Below are positions 9,447 to 18,199 of a stretch of DNA of 64,000 nt, piece by piece. Made by a program: the position numbers and the translations under genes. This DNA comes from Bacillota bacterium (GTDB lineage Bacteria > Bacillota_A > Clostridia > Lachnospirales > Lachnospiraceae). Position 1 is the first letter of the stretch. Each line of letters opens with the position of its first letter. Below the pieces are notes generated by a model. It was not told where the DNA came from. It ran no database searches and saw nothing but the letters and a program-made list of their open reading frames with translations. Where the stretch lies: positions 248,001-312,000 of the forward strand of contig JAEYMU010000057.1 of NCBI GenBank assembly GCA_023407175.1, written 5' to 3'.

Positions 9447-10097
9447 TCAAAAATAAGCTTCCAGCTCCGTGGCGCTATACACCACATAAGTCGGATTTTC
9501 CGAAAGCAATCGTTCCACATTTCCATCACCATAGGCTGCCGCAATAATATCAAGCCCAACTTCTCTTGCAGCAATGGCATCCGTATAGGTATCACCAATA
9601 TAAACCGGATGAAGTCCTGTCAATTCGCTGCTTAACAGCCGCCGAAGCAATTCTCCTTTGGCCACAAGGTTCCCATTGTCCATATCCTGCGAATACCAGG
9701 CCTTAAAATAGCCGTCCCAGTGCTTGAGAACCAGAATTCTTTCCAGGGCCATCAGCGGCTTTGCCGATACGATGTAACAGGGAATCTTCTCCCTCCCAAG
9801 TCGAAGCAGTAAAGCCTCCATCCCGGGATAAAGGCGGGTCTGGGTGTAAGCATTCTCCATGCGGTAGTGCTTCCTTATCTCGTCCCTGAATTGCTTAAAC
9901 AACTGCTCCGGCATGGCCGGGATTACCGCCCGGAATATTTCCGGCAGCGGTAATCCCAGCTTACTCTCATCCTTCATAAAATCCCGGTCCATATGCCCGC
10001 CCAGCTTCTCTGCCGCATATTCCACCGATTTCCATACATCTGCCGCAGTGTCCGCCAATGTACCGTCAAAATCAAAAATTGCCGCATTATATTTCAA
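9447..10097 (-). CDS. HAD-family phosphatase (phosphoglycolate phosphatase-like)
   Basis: A HAD hydrolase of about 216 residues with motif I FDFDGTLADT, a helical cap, motif II in YIVSAKP, the conserved lysine region and motif IV YIGDTYTDAIAA. The start is TTG 10097: AAGGAG sits seven bases upstream, whereas the in-frame ATG further up lies inside the preceding gene. It is 11 bases from the DMT permease gene and 12 from the alcohol dehydrogenase, so it is part of the same transcript. Likely role is dephosphorylation of a sugar phosphate intermediate made by the PfkB kinase; this is inference from context. Confidence 0.85.
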   Translation of the reverse strand: MKYNAAIFDFDGTLADTAADVWKSVEYAAEKLGGHMDRDFMKDESKLGLPLPEIFRAVIPAMPEQLFKQFRDEIRKHYRMENAYTQTRLYPGMEALLLRLGREKIPCYIVSAKPLMALERILVLKHWDGYFKAWYSQDMDNGNLVAKGELLRRLLSSELTGLHPVYIGDTYTDAIAAREVGLDIIAAAYGDGNVERLLSENPTYVVYSATELEAYF

Positions 10098-10108
10098 ACT
10101 ATCACTCC

Positions 10109-11011
10109 TTAACGAAAGCATTTCTTACTCCAGATGGTTCCGGCAACCACAAAGACAGAACCTATGATAATCGGAACCGTGATTGGTACGCCAAGTAAAA
10201 GAGATGTCATAACCGTTGAGATAATGGGGAGAAAATTGGAGGAAAGTACGACAATCAGCATATTTCCCCGCTTAATAGAAAGGTTCCACAGCACATTGGC
10301 CATACAGGTTACAACAATCGCAGCATATATAACCTGAGCGATGATGGCAGGCGTGAAATGCCTTGGTTCATCCGAGAATATGGCTATGATACCAAGAATA
10401 ATCCCCGATCCCACCATATAAATTCCGACTCCGTCCACATCCTTTGAACCAATGAATTTCTTCGTCAGGTTTGTATATAACCCCCAGGAAATGGCCACGA
10501 CAAAGCCCAGTAAAAACGCCGGAATATCGTCTCCGCTTTTTATGTTAATAATAAAATGCTTTAAATCAAATATGTCATAGCCAAGCTTTGCTATCATAAT
10601 GCCGATGACGCTTAGGCTGATACCACCAATCAGCCAGGGTGAGGCCTTCTGCTTCAGGATGGGAATAGTAAAGATCAAGGTAAATAAAGGCCATAAAAAT
10701 TTTATTAATACAAGGGTGATTACTGACTCCTGCTTTGACACCATACTCATGGCTACATAGGATGACGCAGTATACAATACAAACAGGATACCGCATACGG
10801 GCCAATAAAGGCGCGATATCTTCTTTAAATCCTTTGTACCGTTACCTGTCAAAAGCTGCTGTGCTATAACCACAATACCGCCGATAAAATTAACCAGCGC
10901 TGCCGCAGTATAAGCCCCCAGATTCGTACTTAGAGTTCTGGTAAAAACAGCACTTGTACCCCAGATCAGAATGGTGATAACGCCGAGAGCAGTATACTTT
11001 CTGGAATTCAT
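10109..11011 (-). CDS. DMT-superfamily permease (EamA type)
   Basis: About 300 residues with ten predicted hydrophobic segments and two EamA repeats; the N-terminal repeat has the typical GTSAVFTR after the first helix (ILIWGTSAVFTRTL). DMT permeases of this type usually export metabolites or amino acids. ATG 11011 has GGGGA upstream; other in-frame ATG codons lie 6-15 bases earlier. Its place between the nucleoside hydrolase and HAD phosphatase genes suggests export of an end product or unused moiety of the imported compound. Confidence 0.82.
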   Translation of the reverse strand: MNSRKYTALGVITILIWGTSAVFTRTLSTNLGAYTAAALVNFIGGIVVIAQQLLTGNGTKDLKKISRLYWPVCGILFVLYTASSYVAMSMVSKQESVITLVLIKFLWPLFTLIFTIPILKQKASPWLIGGISLSVIGIMIAKLGYDIFDLKHFIINIKSGDDIPAFLLGFVVAISWGLYTNLTKKFIGSKDVDGVGIYMVGSGIILGIIAIFSDEPRHFTPAIIAQVIYAAIVVTCMANVLWNLSIKRGNMLIVVLSSNFLPIISTVMTSLLLGVPITVPIIIGSVFVVAGTIWSKKCFR

Positions 11012-11040
11012 CAGCATTCCCCACATTCATATATATTCAT

Positions 11041-12012
11041 TCAATTATAGTTTTTTAACGTTCCATATAATAAATCAAGGAAACCGTCAAAATCCAGTTC
11101 CAGGGCAGCTTCCGCATTAGGCTGTTTTCCCCTTACCTCCATCGTCGGTATGCGGCACAAATCTACCGCCGGCTCTGTTCCCCGTAAATGCCTGTAATCA
11201 CAGACTGTCATTCCACGGGTCAGCTCTCCCTTAAGCTCCACATCGATATGCATATCGACACCTTTAATCAAAGCCGGGTTAATAATCCAGGCAACTGCAC
11301 AGGCATCATGCATATTTGCCCCTGATAAGGCCGCACTTTTTATCGTGGAATCGATAAAGAATTCGGTCAAATCCGCTGCCAGGTTAGCGGCCTTCGTATT
11401 AATCCTGCGAAATTCCTGTACATGCTGAAGCGTCAAACAGCATTGTCTCGTCAGATTAATGCCGCACATCTTGACATGCATGCCTGAATTAAATACACGA
11501 TAGGCAGCCTCCGGGTCTACAAAAATGTTGAACTCGGCAGCAGGCGTCCAATTACCGTAGGTAACTGATCCCCCCATGATGCTTAATTCCTTTACCCGTT
11601 CTACAATACGGGGCTCCCTGTTGATTGCCGCCGCAATATTGGTTAAAGGACCTGTGGCTATTAAGGTTACCTCCTCAGTACTCATTACTGTTTCTATTAT
11701 AAAATCAACCGCATGCTTCTTCTGAGGCAGCTGCTTTGGCTCCGGCAGTACCGGTCCATCCATTCCCGATGCACCATGAAATTGGGGAGCCGTTACCAGC
11801 GGAGTGACCAAAGGACAGGAATGTCCCGGATATACCGGAATATCCGTTCGGTTAAGAACCTCCAGCACCTTGAGTGCATTTTTAGTTACATTCTCCAGCG
11901 TACAATTTCCGCCGATGGTTGTGATACCCAGAACCTCCAGATGCGCTACGGCAAGCATAATCGCAAAGGCATCATCATGCCCCGGATCACAATCCAGTAT
12001 TACTTTCTTCAT
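11041..12012 (-). CDS. Nucleoside hydrolase (IUNH family)
   Basis: The 323-residue protein opens with the calcium-binding signature DCDPGHDDAFAIML (residues 7-20), has GPLTN and ends with HDACAVAWI, all diagnostic of ribonucleoside hydrolases that split N-glycosidic bonds into base and ribose. The HDD form of the first motif resembles RihA/RihB-type enzymes, which in E. coli prefer pyrimidine ribosides, but specificity cannot be read with confidence. ATG 12012 is preceded by AAAGGTGG. It lies in the ECF transporter operon next to a PfkB kinase, which points to uptake and cleavage of a ribosylated compound. Confidence 0.92.
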   Translation of the reverse strand: MKKVILDCDPGHDDAFAIMLAVAHLEVLGITTIGGNCTLENVTKNALKVLEVLNRTDIPVYPGHSCPLVTPLVTAPQFHGASGMDGPVLPEPKQLPQKKHAVDFIIETVMSTEEVTLIATGPLTNIAAAINREPRIVERVKELSIMGGSVTYGNWTPAAEFNIFVDPEAAYRVFNSGMHVKMCGINLTRQCCLTLQHVQEFRRINTKAANLAADLTEFFIDSTIKSAALSGANMHDACAVAWIINPALIKGVDMHIDVELKGELTRGMTVCDYRHLRGTEPAVDLCRIPTMEVRGKQPNAEAALELDFDGFLDLLYGTLKNYN

Positions 12013-12065
12013 AATTAGGGCCACCTTTCTTTTTTATTCTTCTTTAAACCCTGTTTTCCCTATGT

Positions 12066-13037
12066 TTATTTAGCAGTGCATGTTTGATATTTCTGAAGGA
12101 ATTGCTCCAATTCCTCCGGATGGGGACAATTTCTGGCCCCCTTCTGATTGACGGTATAGGCGGCTACTGCATTCCCCATTTGCAGACACCGCTCCAGAGC
12201 TCCGCCCTTAAGACGGGCAGCAATAAAGCCCGCATTATAGACATCTCCGGCGCCTACCGTATCTACAACCTCCACCGGATAGGAGGCTGCCTGCACCATT
12301 TCATCTATGGACAGCCCGACGGAGCCATTCTTACCCCTGCGGGCAATTATGGTCCTGTCCTTTGTAACAAGGGCTTTTGCGTTGTCCATCCAATTGTTTC
12401 CTTCACCCAGATAATAAAATTCTTCTTCCGCTGATCCCAGTACATAGGAGCAGTATTTCATAATATTCATCACCGCCTCCTGATAGGAGGGGTCCAGCTT
12501 TCCGTTATCCACTCTTAAGTTCAAATCAAAGGAGGTGGGGATTCCAGCCTCATATGCGGTCCTGAATATCTCTATGATCGTATGCCGGGCAGAGGTATCA
12601 TAAACCAGCGACATGCCGGAGGAATGTACCCAGCAGGCTTCCTTAACCGCCTGAAAATCCACTTTGCTTTGGTCAATTACCTTAAAGGCCTGATCTACCC
12701 TTGGCCATCCCCAAAGGTATCTCTCCCCTGTCTCATCGATGAAGGCAAAAACCCCCACCGTATTCAGTTCGGGTTCAATGATCAAATGTGCCGTATCTAC
12801 CTTTTCTGCGGCAAAATCGTTACGGATAAAGCGTCCGTACTGGTCCTCACCGACGGAACCCAGAAAGCTGGTCTCAATTCCCAGCCTTCTTAATGCAACT
12901 GCCGTATTGGCAGAGGTTCCTCCCCCCTGCAGGCAGGGAGTCGGATATTCAATCCGGGTTCTTTCCTCATTTAAAAACCTGGGATAAGGTACAATGATAT
13001 CCACATTGGCATCCCCGACCACAAGTACACTACGCAT
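12066..13037 (-). CDS. PfkB-family carbohydrate kinase
   Basis: A 323-residue kinase with the ribokinase fold: GGGTSANTAVALRRLG at residues 38-53 and the catalytic DTVGAGD at 259-265 (Asp265 as base). The protein overlaps the upstream TrpF-like gene by 8 bases, so the two are translationally coupled; GAGGCGG precedes ATG 13037. In this operon it could phosphorylate ribose or a nucleoside at the 5' position. PfkB members range from ribokinase to nucleoside and pseudouridine kinases, and I cannot assign which. Confidence 0.88.
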   Translation of the reverse strand: MRSVLVVGDANVDIIVPYPRFLNEERTRIEYPTPCLQGGGTSANTAVALRRLGIETSFLGSVGEDQYGRFIRNDFAAEKVDTAHLIIEPELNTVGVFAFIDETGERYLWGWPRVDQAFKVIDQSKVDFQAVKEACWVHSSGMSLVYDTSARHTIIEIFRTAYEAGIPTSFDLNLRVDNGKLDPSYQEAVMNIMKYCSYVLGSAEEEFYYLGEGNNWMDNAKALVTKDRTIIARRGKNGSVGLSIDEMVQAASYPVEVVDTVGAGDVYNAGFIAARLKGGALERCLQMGNAVAAYTVNQKGARNCPHPEELEQFLQKYQTCTAK

Positions 13038-13728
13038 TTTGAGCCGCCTCTATAAATGCCTTCAGCTTTACCGGGTCCTTACAGCCTTTGCCGGGCTCGG
13101 GATGGTCGTAATTCGTCCAGCTGTAGGAATCGACACCGTAAGGCCTGGTTTCATAAATTGCCTGGGCTACATTCGACGAGTCCAGTCCTCCTGCAATAAT
13201 GCAGGGAACACTGGTACTTTCAATGATTGCCCTGTCAATGGAACGGTCATGGGTCAAGCCGGTTGCACCAATATCTGTTGCAGCCACAGCTTTAGTGTCA
13301 ATCAGATAGAAATCCGATACACTCTCATACTGCTTTACATATGCAAGTACCTTCTGCTCCTCAAGGGGAACACCCTGAAGCACCGGAATTGCCTGCATGA
13401 TTTTGAGCCCAGGGAATCTCTCCTTCAGTATCATAATCTGCTCAGGTGTAATTCCTTCAATATCACCGGACAGATGCAGGACATCCGGTAAAACCACCTT
13501 AAGATTTTCTGTAATTTCCTCGATATCCTCGGCAACTGTCAGGCCCACTCTTACAGCCTCCGGCTGCATATTCTCAAAAATCTCCTTGGCCTGTTCACAG
13601 GTTAACTGTCCGGGCGTACGCTTGATTTTTCCGTAGGATACACCGATGTTATGTCCTCCCATATCGATGACCATCCTTGCATCCTCTACTGTCCTGATTC
13701 CATAAATCTGTATCTTTACATCTGCCAT
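13030..13728 (-). CDS. TrpF-like barrel protein of unknown substrate
   Basis: The 232-residue protein aligns by eye with phosphoribosylanthranilate isomerase along its length: an N-terminal strand KIQIYGI where TrpF has KICG, a middle FYLIDT where TrpF has its catalytic Asp, and the phosphate-binding IIAGGLDSSNVAQAI ... RPYGVDSYS where TrpF has FLAGGI ... KPYGIDVSS. The catalytic Cys of TrpF is Tyr9 here, so it should not be a standard isomerase, although the phosphate pocket looks kept. The cell already has an intact trpF. It is 3 bases from an ECF ATPase gene and overlaps a kinase gene. I infer action on a phosphoribosyl or other sugar-phosphate compound; function is unknown. Confidence 0.8.
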   Translation of the reverse strand: MADVKIQIYGIRTVEDARMVIDMGGHNIGVSYGKIKRTPGQLTCEQAKEIFENMQPEAVRVGLTVAEDIEEITENLKVVLPDVLHLSGDIEGITPEQIMILKERFPGLKIMQAIPVLQGVPLEEQKVLAYVKQYESVSDFYLIDTKAVAATDIGATGLTHDRSIDRAIIESTSVPCIIAGGLDSSNVAQAIYETRPYGVDSYSWTNYDHPEPGKGCKDPVKLKAFIEAAQNA

Positions 13729-13731
13729 AGC

Positions 13732-14541
13732 TTATTTCCTCCTTCTCGCTTCAAAAACCTCCATAAAGGCTTCTGTGGTGAATACTGTTTTATCAAAGCC
13801 GGCCCCCTGTGCAACTCTGGTAATCGGCGGCGGTGAAACAAAGCTTTTCTTAATGGTATCAACCTTTGAGAAAACCTCTGTGATATCTCCGTCCAAAAGC
13901 ACCTCTCCCTTGCACATTACAATTGCCCGCCGGAAGTTATTTACTACGAATTTCATATCATGGGAAATGGTAATACAAAGCTTCCCTCTTTCCTTGAGTG
14001 CTTCCACGATTCCATGAAGACGCTTATTCCCCTCCACATCCTGTCCGCAGGTGGGTTCATCAAAGATTACTGCCTTGGGATTCATCATGATAATGGCACC
14101 GATGGTGCAAAACTTCTTCTCAGTCGCTGTCAGATCAAAGGGATGCTTGTCCAGTTGATCCTTCAGATTGCAGATATCTGCAACAAATTCCAACTGGCTG
14201 TCTATCTCCTTCTGGGTCATACCGATCTGCTTTGGACCGAATTCAAACTCCTTACGCACCGTCTCCAGAAAGAGCTGGTCATCCGGGTTTTGGAATACAT
14301 AGCCCACCTCCTTTGACCACTGTGCGGTTGTACGGTTGTTGATGTCTTCCCCGTTAATCAGTACCTTTCCTGCTGTCGGCCTAAGGATTCCGTTAAAATG
14401 CTTTACCAGTGTTGTCTTTCCTGCTCCATTCTGTCCGATAATTGCCACCGGCTCTGTTCCTTCAATCACCAGATTAATTCCCTTAAGAGCCTCATCACCA
14501 GTCGGATACACATGCTTCATGTCCTTCATCTCTATTTTCAT
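13732..14541 (-). CDS. ECF transporter ATPase, with degenerate ABC signature
   Basis: One of two ATPases of an energy-coupling-factor importer. Seen in the 269 residues: Walker A GQNGAGKTT, Q-loop FQNPDDQLF, Walker B KAVIFDEPT and the SHD switch histidine. The ABC signature expected as LSGGE/Q reads LTATEKKFC, so this half lacks the glycines that contact ATP. The partner ATPase has a full LSGGQ. The composite transporter would have one canonical and one degenerate ATP site. The start overlaps the partner gene by 4 bases. Confidence 0.9.
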   Translation of the reverse strand: MKIEMKDMKHVYPTGDEALKGINLVIEGTEPVAIIGQNGAGKTTLVKHFNGILRPTAGKVLINGEDINNRTTAQWSKEVGYVFQNPDDQLFLETVRKEFEFGPKQIGMTQKEIDSQLEFVADICNLKDQLDKHPFDLTATEKKFCTIGAIIMMNPKAVIFDEPTCGQDVEGNKRLHGIVEALKERGKLCITISHDMKFVVNNFRRAIVMCKGEVLLDGDITEVFSKVDTIKKSFVSPPPITRVAQGAGFDKTVFTTEAFMEVFEARRRK

Positions 14542-15392
14542 TTCACAAGTGCCTCCTTTACTGCATTGATGGCAGGAATTTCTTCTACCTCAATTTCACC
14601 GTCATAATATCCCCTGTTTCTTAATTCCTGACAAAGGGCAACATAATCAGGTGCTCCGATCTTACGGGACATGACCTCCTGATTACTGAAAATCTTCCTC
14701 GGTTGATCAATTGCCACCAACTTACCCGCATCCAATACCATGATACGGTCAGCACAGCGTGCCACACGCTCCATGTCATGGTCCACCATAACAACCGTAA
14801 TGCCTTTTCTATTTAAGTCTTTCACAATATCAAAAATTTCCTCACTACCCAGGGGATCCAGCTGGGTGGTACATTCATCCAATACAAGGATTCCCGGCTC
14901 CATAATAAAGGTGGAACCAAATGCAACTCTTTGTACCTGTCCGCCGGACAATTCCAGCGGATTCTTGTGAATAATATGATCTATTCTCATTAGCTTGGCC
15001 ACATATTCCACCTTGGAAAGCATCTCTTCCCTGGGGATTCCCCGGTTTCCAAGACCGTATGCCAATTCCTCGGCTACGGTGCCTGCCGTATAGGATAACT
15101 GATTGAAGGGATTTTGAAATACCAGGCCGATTTTTGCAGAAAGCTCTGCAATTGTACTGTTCTGCGTATCAATTCCCTGAACCAGTACCTGACCCTTCAG
15201 CCTTCCGACAAAATAGTAGGGAATCAATCCGACCAGTGCATTGCACAGAGTAGACTTACCGGAGCCATTCGAACCAATGATACAAAAAAACTCTCCTTCC
15301 TCAACCGAAAAGCTGATATCATTCAGAGCCTTTCCCTTTGTATCCCGATAAGTAAAACTTAAGTTATTGACCTCTAAAACATTTTTACCCAC
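14538..15392 (-). CDS. ECF transporter ATPase (intact)
   Basis: A 284-residue ABC ATPase with Walker A GSNGSGKST, Q-loop FQNPFNQLS, signature LSGGQVQRVA, Walker B ILVLDECTTQLD and switch VDHDM. It pairs with the next ATPase to drive the ECF transporter. I place the start at GTG 15392, eight bases after GAGAGG; the GTG three codons earlier lies within that ribosome binding site. The gene follows the T-component gene closely. Confidence 0.9.
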   Translation of the reverse strand: MGKNVLEVNNLSFTYRDTKGKALNDISFSVEEGEFFCIIGSNGSGKSTLCNALVGLIPYYFVGRLKGQVLVQGIDTQNSTIAELSAKIGLVFQNPFNQLSYTAGTVAEELAYGLGNRGIPREEMLSKVEYVAKLMRIDHIIHKNPLELSGGQVQRVAFGSTFIMEPGILVLDECTTQLDPLGSEEIFDIVKDLNRKGITVVMVDHDMERVARCADRIMVLDAGKLVAIDQPRKIFSNQEVMSRKIGAPDYVALCQELRNRGYYDGEIEVEEIPAINAVKEALVK

Positions 15393-15405
15393 GTTAAGCA
15401 CCTCT

Positions 15406-16194
15406 CTAGATAATATTCAGCTTCATTAATACAGTTATGACAATTACTACAGCAAGAAAGCTTAGGAAAAAGTACTTCAGCATTTTGTCCGTTTTGGTAT
15501 AGGGAACCTCTACATAGCTGGTCTGCTTCACTCCCGTAATACCAAAGCCTCTGGTCTCCAGTGTCATACCTCTTTCCTGTGCATCCGTTAAGGAGGATAA
15601 TACCACCGGCCCCAGCAGCGGAACATATGCCTTGATTCTGGAGAGGATACCGCCGCCCAGCTCAACACCTCTGGCATTCTGTGCCTCCTGGATCACTCCC
15701 ATTCTTCTTTGCATCTGGGGCACAACGTTCAGACTTGCCAGCACCAGATATCCAATCTTCGGATTAAGACCTGTGCTTGTCAGCCCGGCAACCAGCTTTC
15801 CTGTATAGGTCGTTGTATTCATGATATAAAAGGAGCCTAAGAATACCAGCAGAGTACTGACAATCTTAAGTGCATACATAACTCCTTCCAGTCCCAGCTT
15901 GGCAAAGCCCAAATCCGCTATAATCGTAACATTCTTTGAGCTGTAAAAGCCCTGGATGAACATCAGCATGACGGTAATCGGAATACCAAATCCAATAACA
16001 ATTTTGGTGAAGCTCTTTAATATCTTTGAAAAATATGCCACAAAGAACAGGCAGACGGTAATGCCAAAGCCCAGATAACAATTGGGAAAAATTAATGCAC
16101 TTAATCCAAGACAAAAGACACCCCAGACTTTAGTTACCGGATTAATACTCTCGACAGGTGTATTTTTAGGAATAAATGTGTACGTCTTAGCCAT
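15406..16194 (-). CDS. ECF transporter transmembrane (T) component
   Basis: About 262 residues, with hydrophobic segments and the cytoplasmic coupling motifs of T components: NARGVELGGG and, further on, QERGMTLETRGFG, corresponding to the conserved Ala-Arg-Gly pairs that transmit ATPase motion to the S component. ATG 16194 has GGAGG five to six bases upstream. The A-A-T genes are contiguous, while the S gene lies 183 bases upstream with a hairpin between. A module kept next to its own S gene suggests a dedicated (group I) ECF importer. Confidence 0.9.
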   Translation of the reverse strand: MAKTYTFIPKNTPVESINPVTKVWGVFCLGLSALIFPNCYLGFGITVCLFFVAYFSKILKSFTKIVIGFGIPITVMLMFIQGFYSSKNVTIIADLGFAKLGLEGVMYALKIVSTLLVFLGSFYIMNTTTYTGKLVAGLTSTGLNPKIGYLVLASLNVVPQMQRRMGVIQEAQNARGVELGGGILSRIKAYVPLLGPVVLSSLTDAQERGMTLETRGFGITGVKQTSYVEVPYTKTDKMLKYFFLSFLAVVIVITVLMKLNII

Positions 16195-16299
16195 AATAAC
16201 CTCCATTTTGCCGTTACCCCGTAAGCTTGGGTATCAGCACAAATTTGTCGCGTAAATTTAAGAACAAGTCACGAGCTTTTATTTTCCTCGCGAGATAAG

Positions 16300-16329
16300 G
16301 ATAGGCGGCCGGTATAGTAGCCGCCTATC
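16300..16329 (-). repeat. Intercistronic hairpin between S and T genes
   Basis: GATAGGCGGC and GCCGCCTATC form a perfect ten-pair stem around a ten-base loop within the 195-base gap between the S-component and T-component genes. On the minus strand it is not followed by a U-run, so it is not a standard terminator in the direction of the operon. It may protect or separate mRNA segments and set the S to A-A-T ratio. Confidence 0.6.
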
Positions 16330-16389
16330 TGTTTATTATTAGCAACTTACCGGTTGGTTACAACCTGCAAACCGAAAAACAGCCTGCCG

Positions 16390-17016
16390 CTATTCCTCTT
16401 CGTCATAGTTTGCATCAACCGTATATTGGCTTAAGAAACGTTTCGGAATCTTTCTAAGTAAAATGTAGGCAATGAAAAATGCAATACCCCTGTCCACCAG
16501 ATTTTCGATAAAGGATGATGCAAATACCGATTCAACTATCTTCTTGGAGGCAGCAATCAAAGTAGCCGTTAATACGGAAGAGCCTGTTACACCGGTAGCA
16601 CCGCCAAATACTAAAATTGTGATGGTTGATGCGATAATAACAGATACCAGCGTACATGCCAGCCAGGTCAATACCACACCCCAGATTTTCTTAAACAGTC
16701 CGGCTTTTACCATATATCCTGTTACAAGACCGCAGCCAATGCTTACCAGTGAATATGGAAGATATACCGGATTAGAAACAAGCGCAAGAAAAATATTCGT
16801 GAGTAAACCAACCAATGCAGCAACCCAAGGCCCTGCCAGACACGCTGACAGGATAGTACCTATCATGTCCATAAACAATGGCAGTTTCAGCGTGGCACAA
16901 AGTGTCCCACCGATTAAGTTGATACCGACTGCGATCGGAATCAGTACAAGAGATTTTGTTGAAAACTGAGCCTTCAAACCTTCCACAAATGACATTTTTT
17001 TCTTCTGCTTTCCCAT
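16390..17016 (-). CDS. ECF transporter substrate-specific (S) component
   Basis: About 208 residues, strongly hydrophobic with roughly six membrane segments after a basic N-terminus (GKQKKK). The segment LPLFMDMIGTILSACLAGPW followed by VGLLTN recurs in one clostridial branch of S components. S components bind the vitamin or nutrient directly. I cannot name the ligand; the linked nucleoside hydrolase, kinases and TrpF-like protein point to a nucleoside or ribosylated compound. AGGAGG sits six bases before ATG 17016. Confidence 0.85.
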   Translation of the reverse strand: MGKQKKKMSFVEGLKAQFSTKSLVLIPIAVGINLIGGTLCATLKLPLFMDMIGTILSACLAGPWVAALVGLLTNIFLALVSNPVYLPYSLVSIGCGLVTGYMVKAGLFKKIWGVVLTWLACTLVSVIIASTITILVFGGATGVTGSSVLTATLIAASKKIVESVFASSFIENLVDRGIAFFIAYILLRKIPKRFLSQYTVDANYDEEE

Positions 17017-17063
17017 AAGCATCCTCCTACTTTCCCAATATTAGGGTAATTATATAGTTTTTT

Positions 17064-17085
17064 ACTTGTATGATGTATTACAAGT
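17064..17085. promoter_or_regulatory. Putative GntR operator upstream of the ECF operon
   Basis: An imperfect palindrome with ACTTGTA and TACAAGT as half sites lies 48 bases before the S-component start. It matches the site at 18200-18221 at 18 of 22 positions, and both are followed by TTATA. The pairing with the adjacent GntR gene is inferred. Confidence 0.7.
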
Positions 17086-17146
17086 TATATTATTAAAATA
17101 TTATTACCGTCCCCCTGTATACTTTCATTTCGTCCGCATTACAGCG

Positions 17147-17160
17147 TGTTACCGGTAACA
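17147..17160. promoter_or_regulatory. 14-base palindrome of LacI-operator style
   Basis: TGTTACCGGTAACA is a perfect palindrome with the central CG step typical of LacI-family operators. It lies between the GntR gene and the ECF operon. No LacI-type regulator is encoded in the window, so the binding protein is unknown and the match may be chance. Confidence 0.4.
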
Positions 17161-17242
17161 ATATTATAATACGATGTTCAGTTCAATACCCTGCCTTCTC
17201 TTCCTGGTTCCTCGCAGTTATTCTTCCCATTTGCCGCTCTTC

Positions 17243-17941
17243 TTACTCTTCCTGATCCAACCCCTCTTCAATCTTATCAAAGAGCTGGGATATTACCTGT
17301 CTTAGATTTTCCGTATCTTTTTCTTTGATACACTTTAAAATTTTACTGTGGAATTCAATGCCTTCCTCGGCTCCCTCCTCCGTAAGGGCTGCTCCCATCG
17401 CCGAACTTAGAATATCCCTTATCATGGTGGTCACCTTAAGAATTACCGGATTACCCGTCATCTCATATAACCCCACATGAAAATCCAAATCATAGACACG
17501 GTACTTCGCAAGATTATCCTTATAATAGATCATCTTGTCCAAATCCTTCTGTAAACGGCTGATATCACGTTTTTTTACATTATTCATGTATAAATCGATG
17601 ATACCCATATCCATAATTCTTCTGAACTGGATGACATACCTGATATCCTGCTTTGATAATAAAAGCATCGGCGTCAGGGACTTCAGATAATTATTCGCCG
17701 TGAATTCCTTTACAAAGGTTCCTTTCCCGCGGTATGTCTCAACTAAATCCATGGCGGCCAGTCTTTGCAGCGCCTCTCTTATGGAAAGCCGGCTGACACC
17801 CATAATCTCTGTCAGCTCATTCTCGGAGGGTATCTTCTCTCCCGGCTTCCAGACTCCTGAGGTTATCTGACTTAATAGCTGCTCAAAAACCTGGTCCCGT
17901 ATCTTCTTTTTACTGAGGTTTTTCAAAACCGATTTTTCCAT
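17243..17941 (-). CDS. GntR-family transcriptional regulator (FadR subfamily)
   Basis: The 232-residue protein has an N-terminal winged helix with the GntR signature (WKPGEKIPSENELTEIMGVSRLSIREALQRL, residues about 31-61) and an all-helical FCD ligand domain, including conserved DLDFHVGLYEMTGN. FadR-type regulators sense organic acids, sugars or related ligands. It stands between the ECF operon and the divergent aminotransferase operon, each of which has a near-identical palindrome upstream. It is likely their common repressor and may also control its own gene. Confidence 0.92.
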   Translation of the reverse strand: MEKSVLKNLSKKKIRDQVFEQLLSQITSGVWKPGEKIPSENELTEIMGVSRLSIREALQRLAAMDLVETYRGKGTFVKEFTANNYLKSLTPMLLLSKQDIRYVIQFRRIMDMGIIDLYMNNVKKRDISRLQKDLDKMIYYKDNLAKYRVYDLDFHVGLYEMTGNPVILKVTTMIRDILSSAMGAALTEEGAEEGIEFHSKILKCIKEKDTENLRQVISQLFDKIEEGLDQEE

Positions 17942-18157
17942 TCACATCTACCTTATAATTTTTTATTTATCTCTCCTGTTCGACTTCATAATAGCACAGT
18001 AAATCTTATGCGTCAACAAACTTTTGCGTTTTTTTGCTATTTAGTGATTTAATCTAGTTTTTATTATGATAATATGTGCATATTTCATATATATTGTTAA
18101 TATTTTCTAAAATTTTTATCTATTTATCTATGTTTTCATCATATTTTTGTGATTTTT

Positions 18158-18190
18158 TTGACTTGAAATTGTATATTTTTATGTTATAAT
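18158..18190 (+). promoter_or_regulatory. Promoter of the aminotransferase operon
   Basis: TATAAT (18185-18190) is preceded by TTGAAA (18163-18168, 16-base spacer) or the overlapping TTGACT (18158-18163). The start of transcription would fall just before the operator at 18200-18221, a position suited to repression. The rest of the 318-base gap from the GntR start (17941) is very AT-rich with no gene visible. Confidence 0.7.
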
Positions 18191-18199
18191 TCTATGCAA

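Noticed and set aside
8253..17016. Queuosine or methylthioadenosine salvage as the role of the ECF cluster
   Set aside because: Queuine salvage would need a tRNA-guanine transglycosylase or related genes, and methylthioadenosine salvage its own isomerase and aldolase set; none is encoded.
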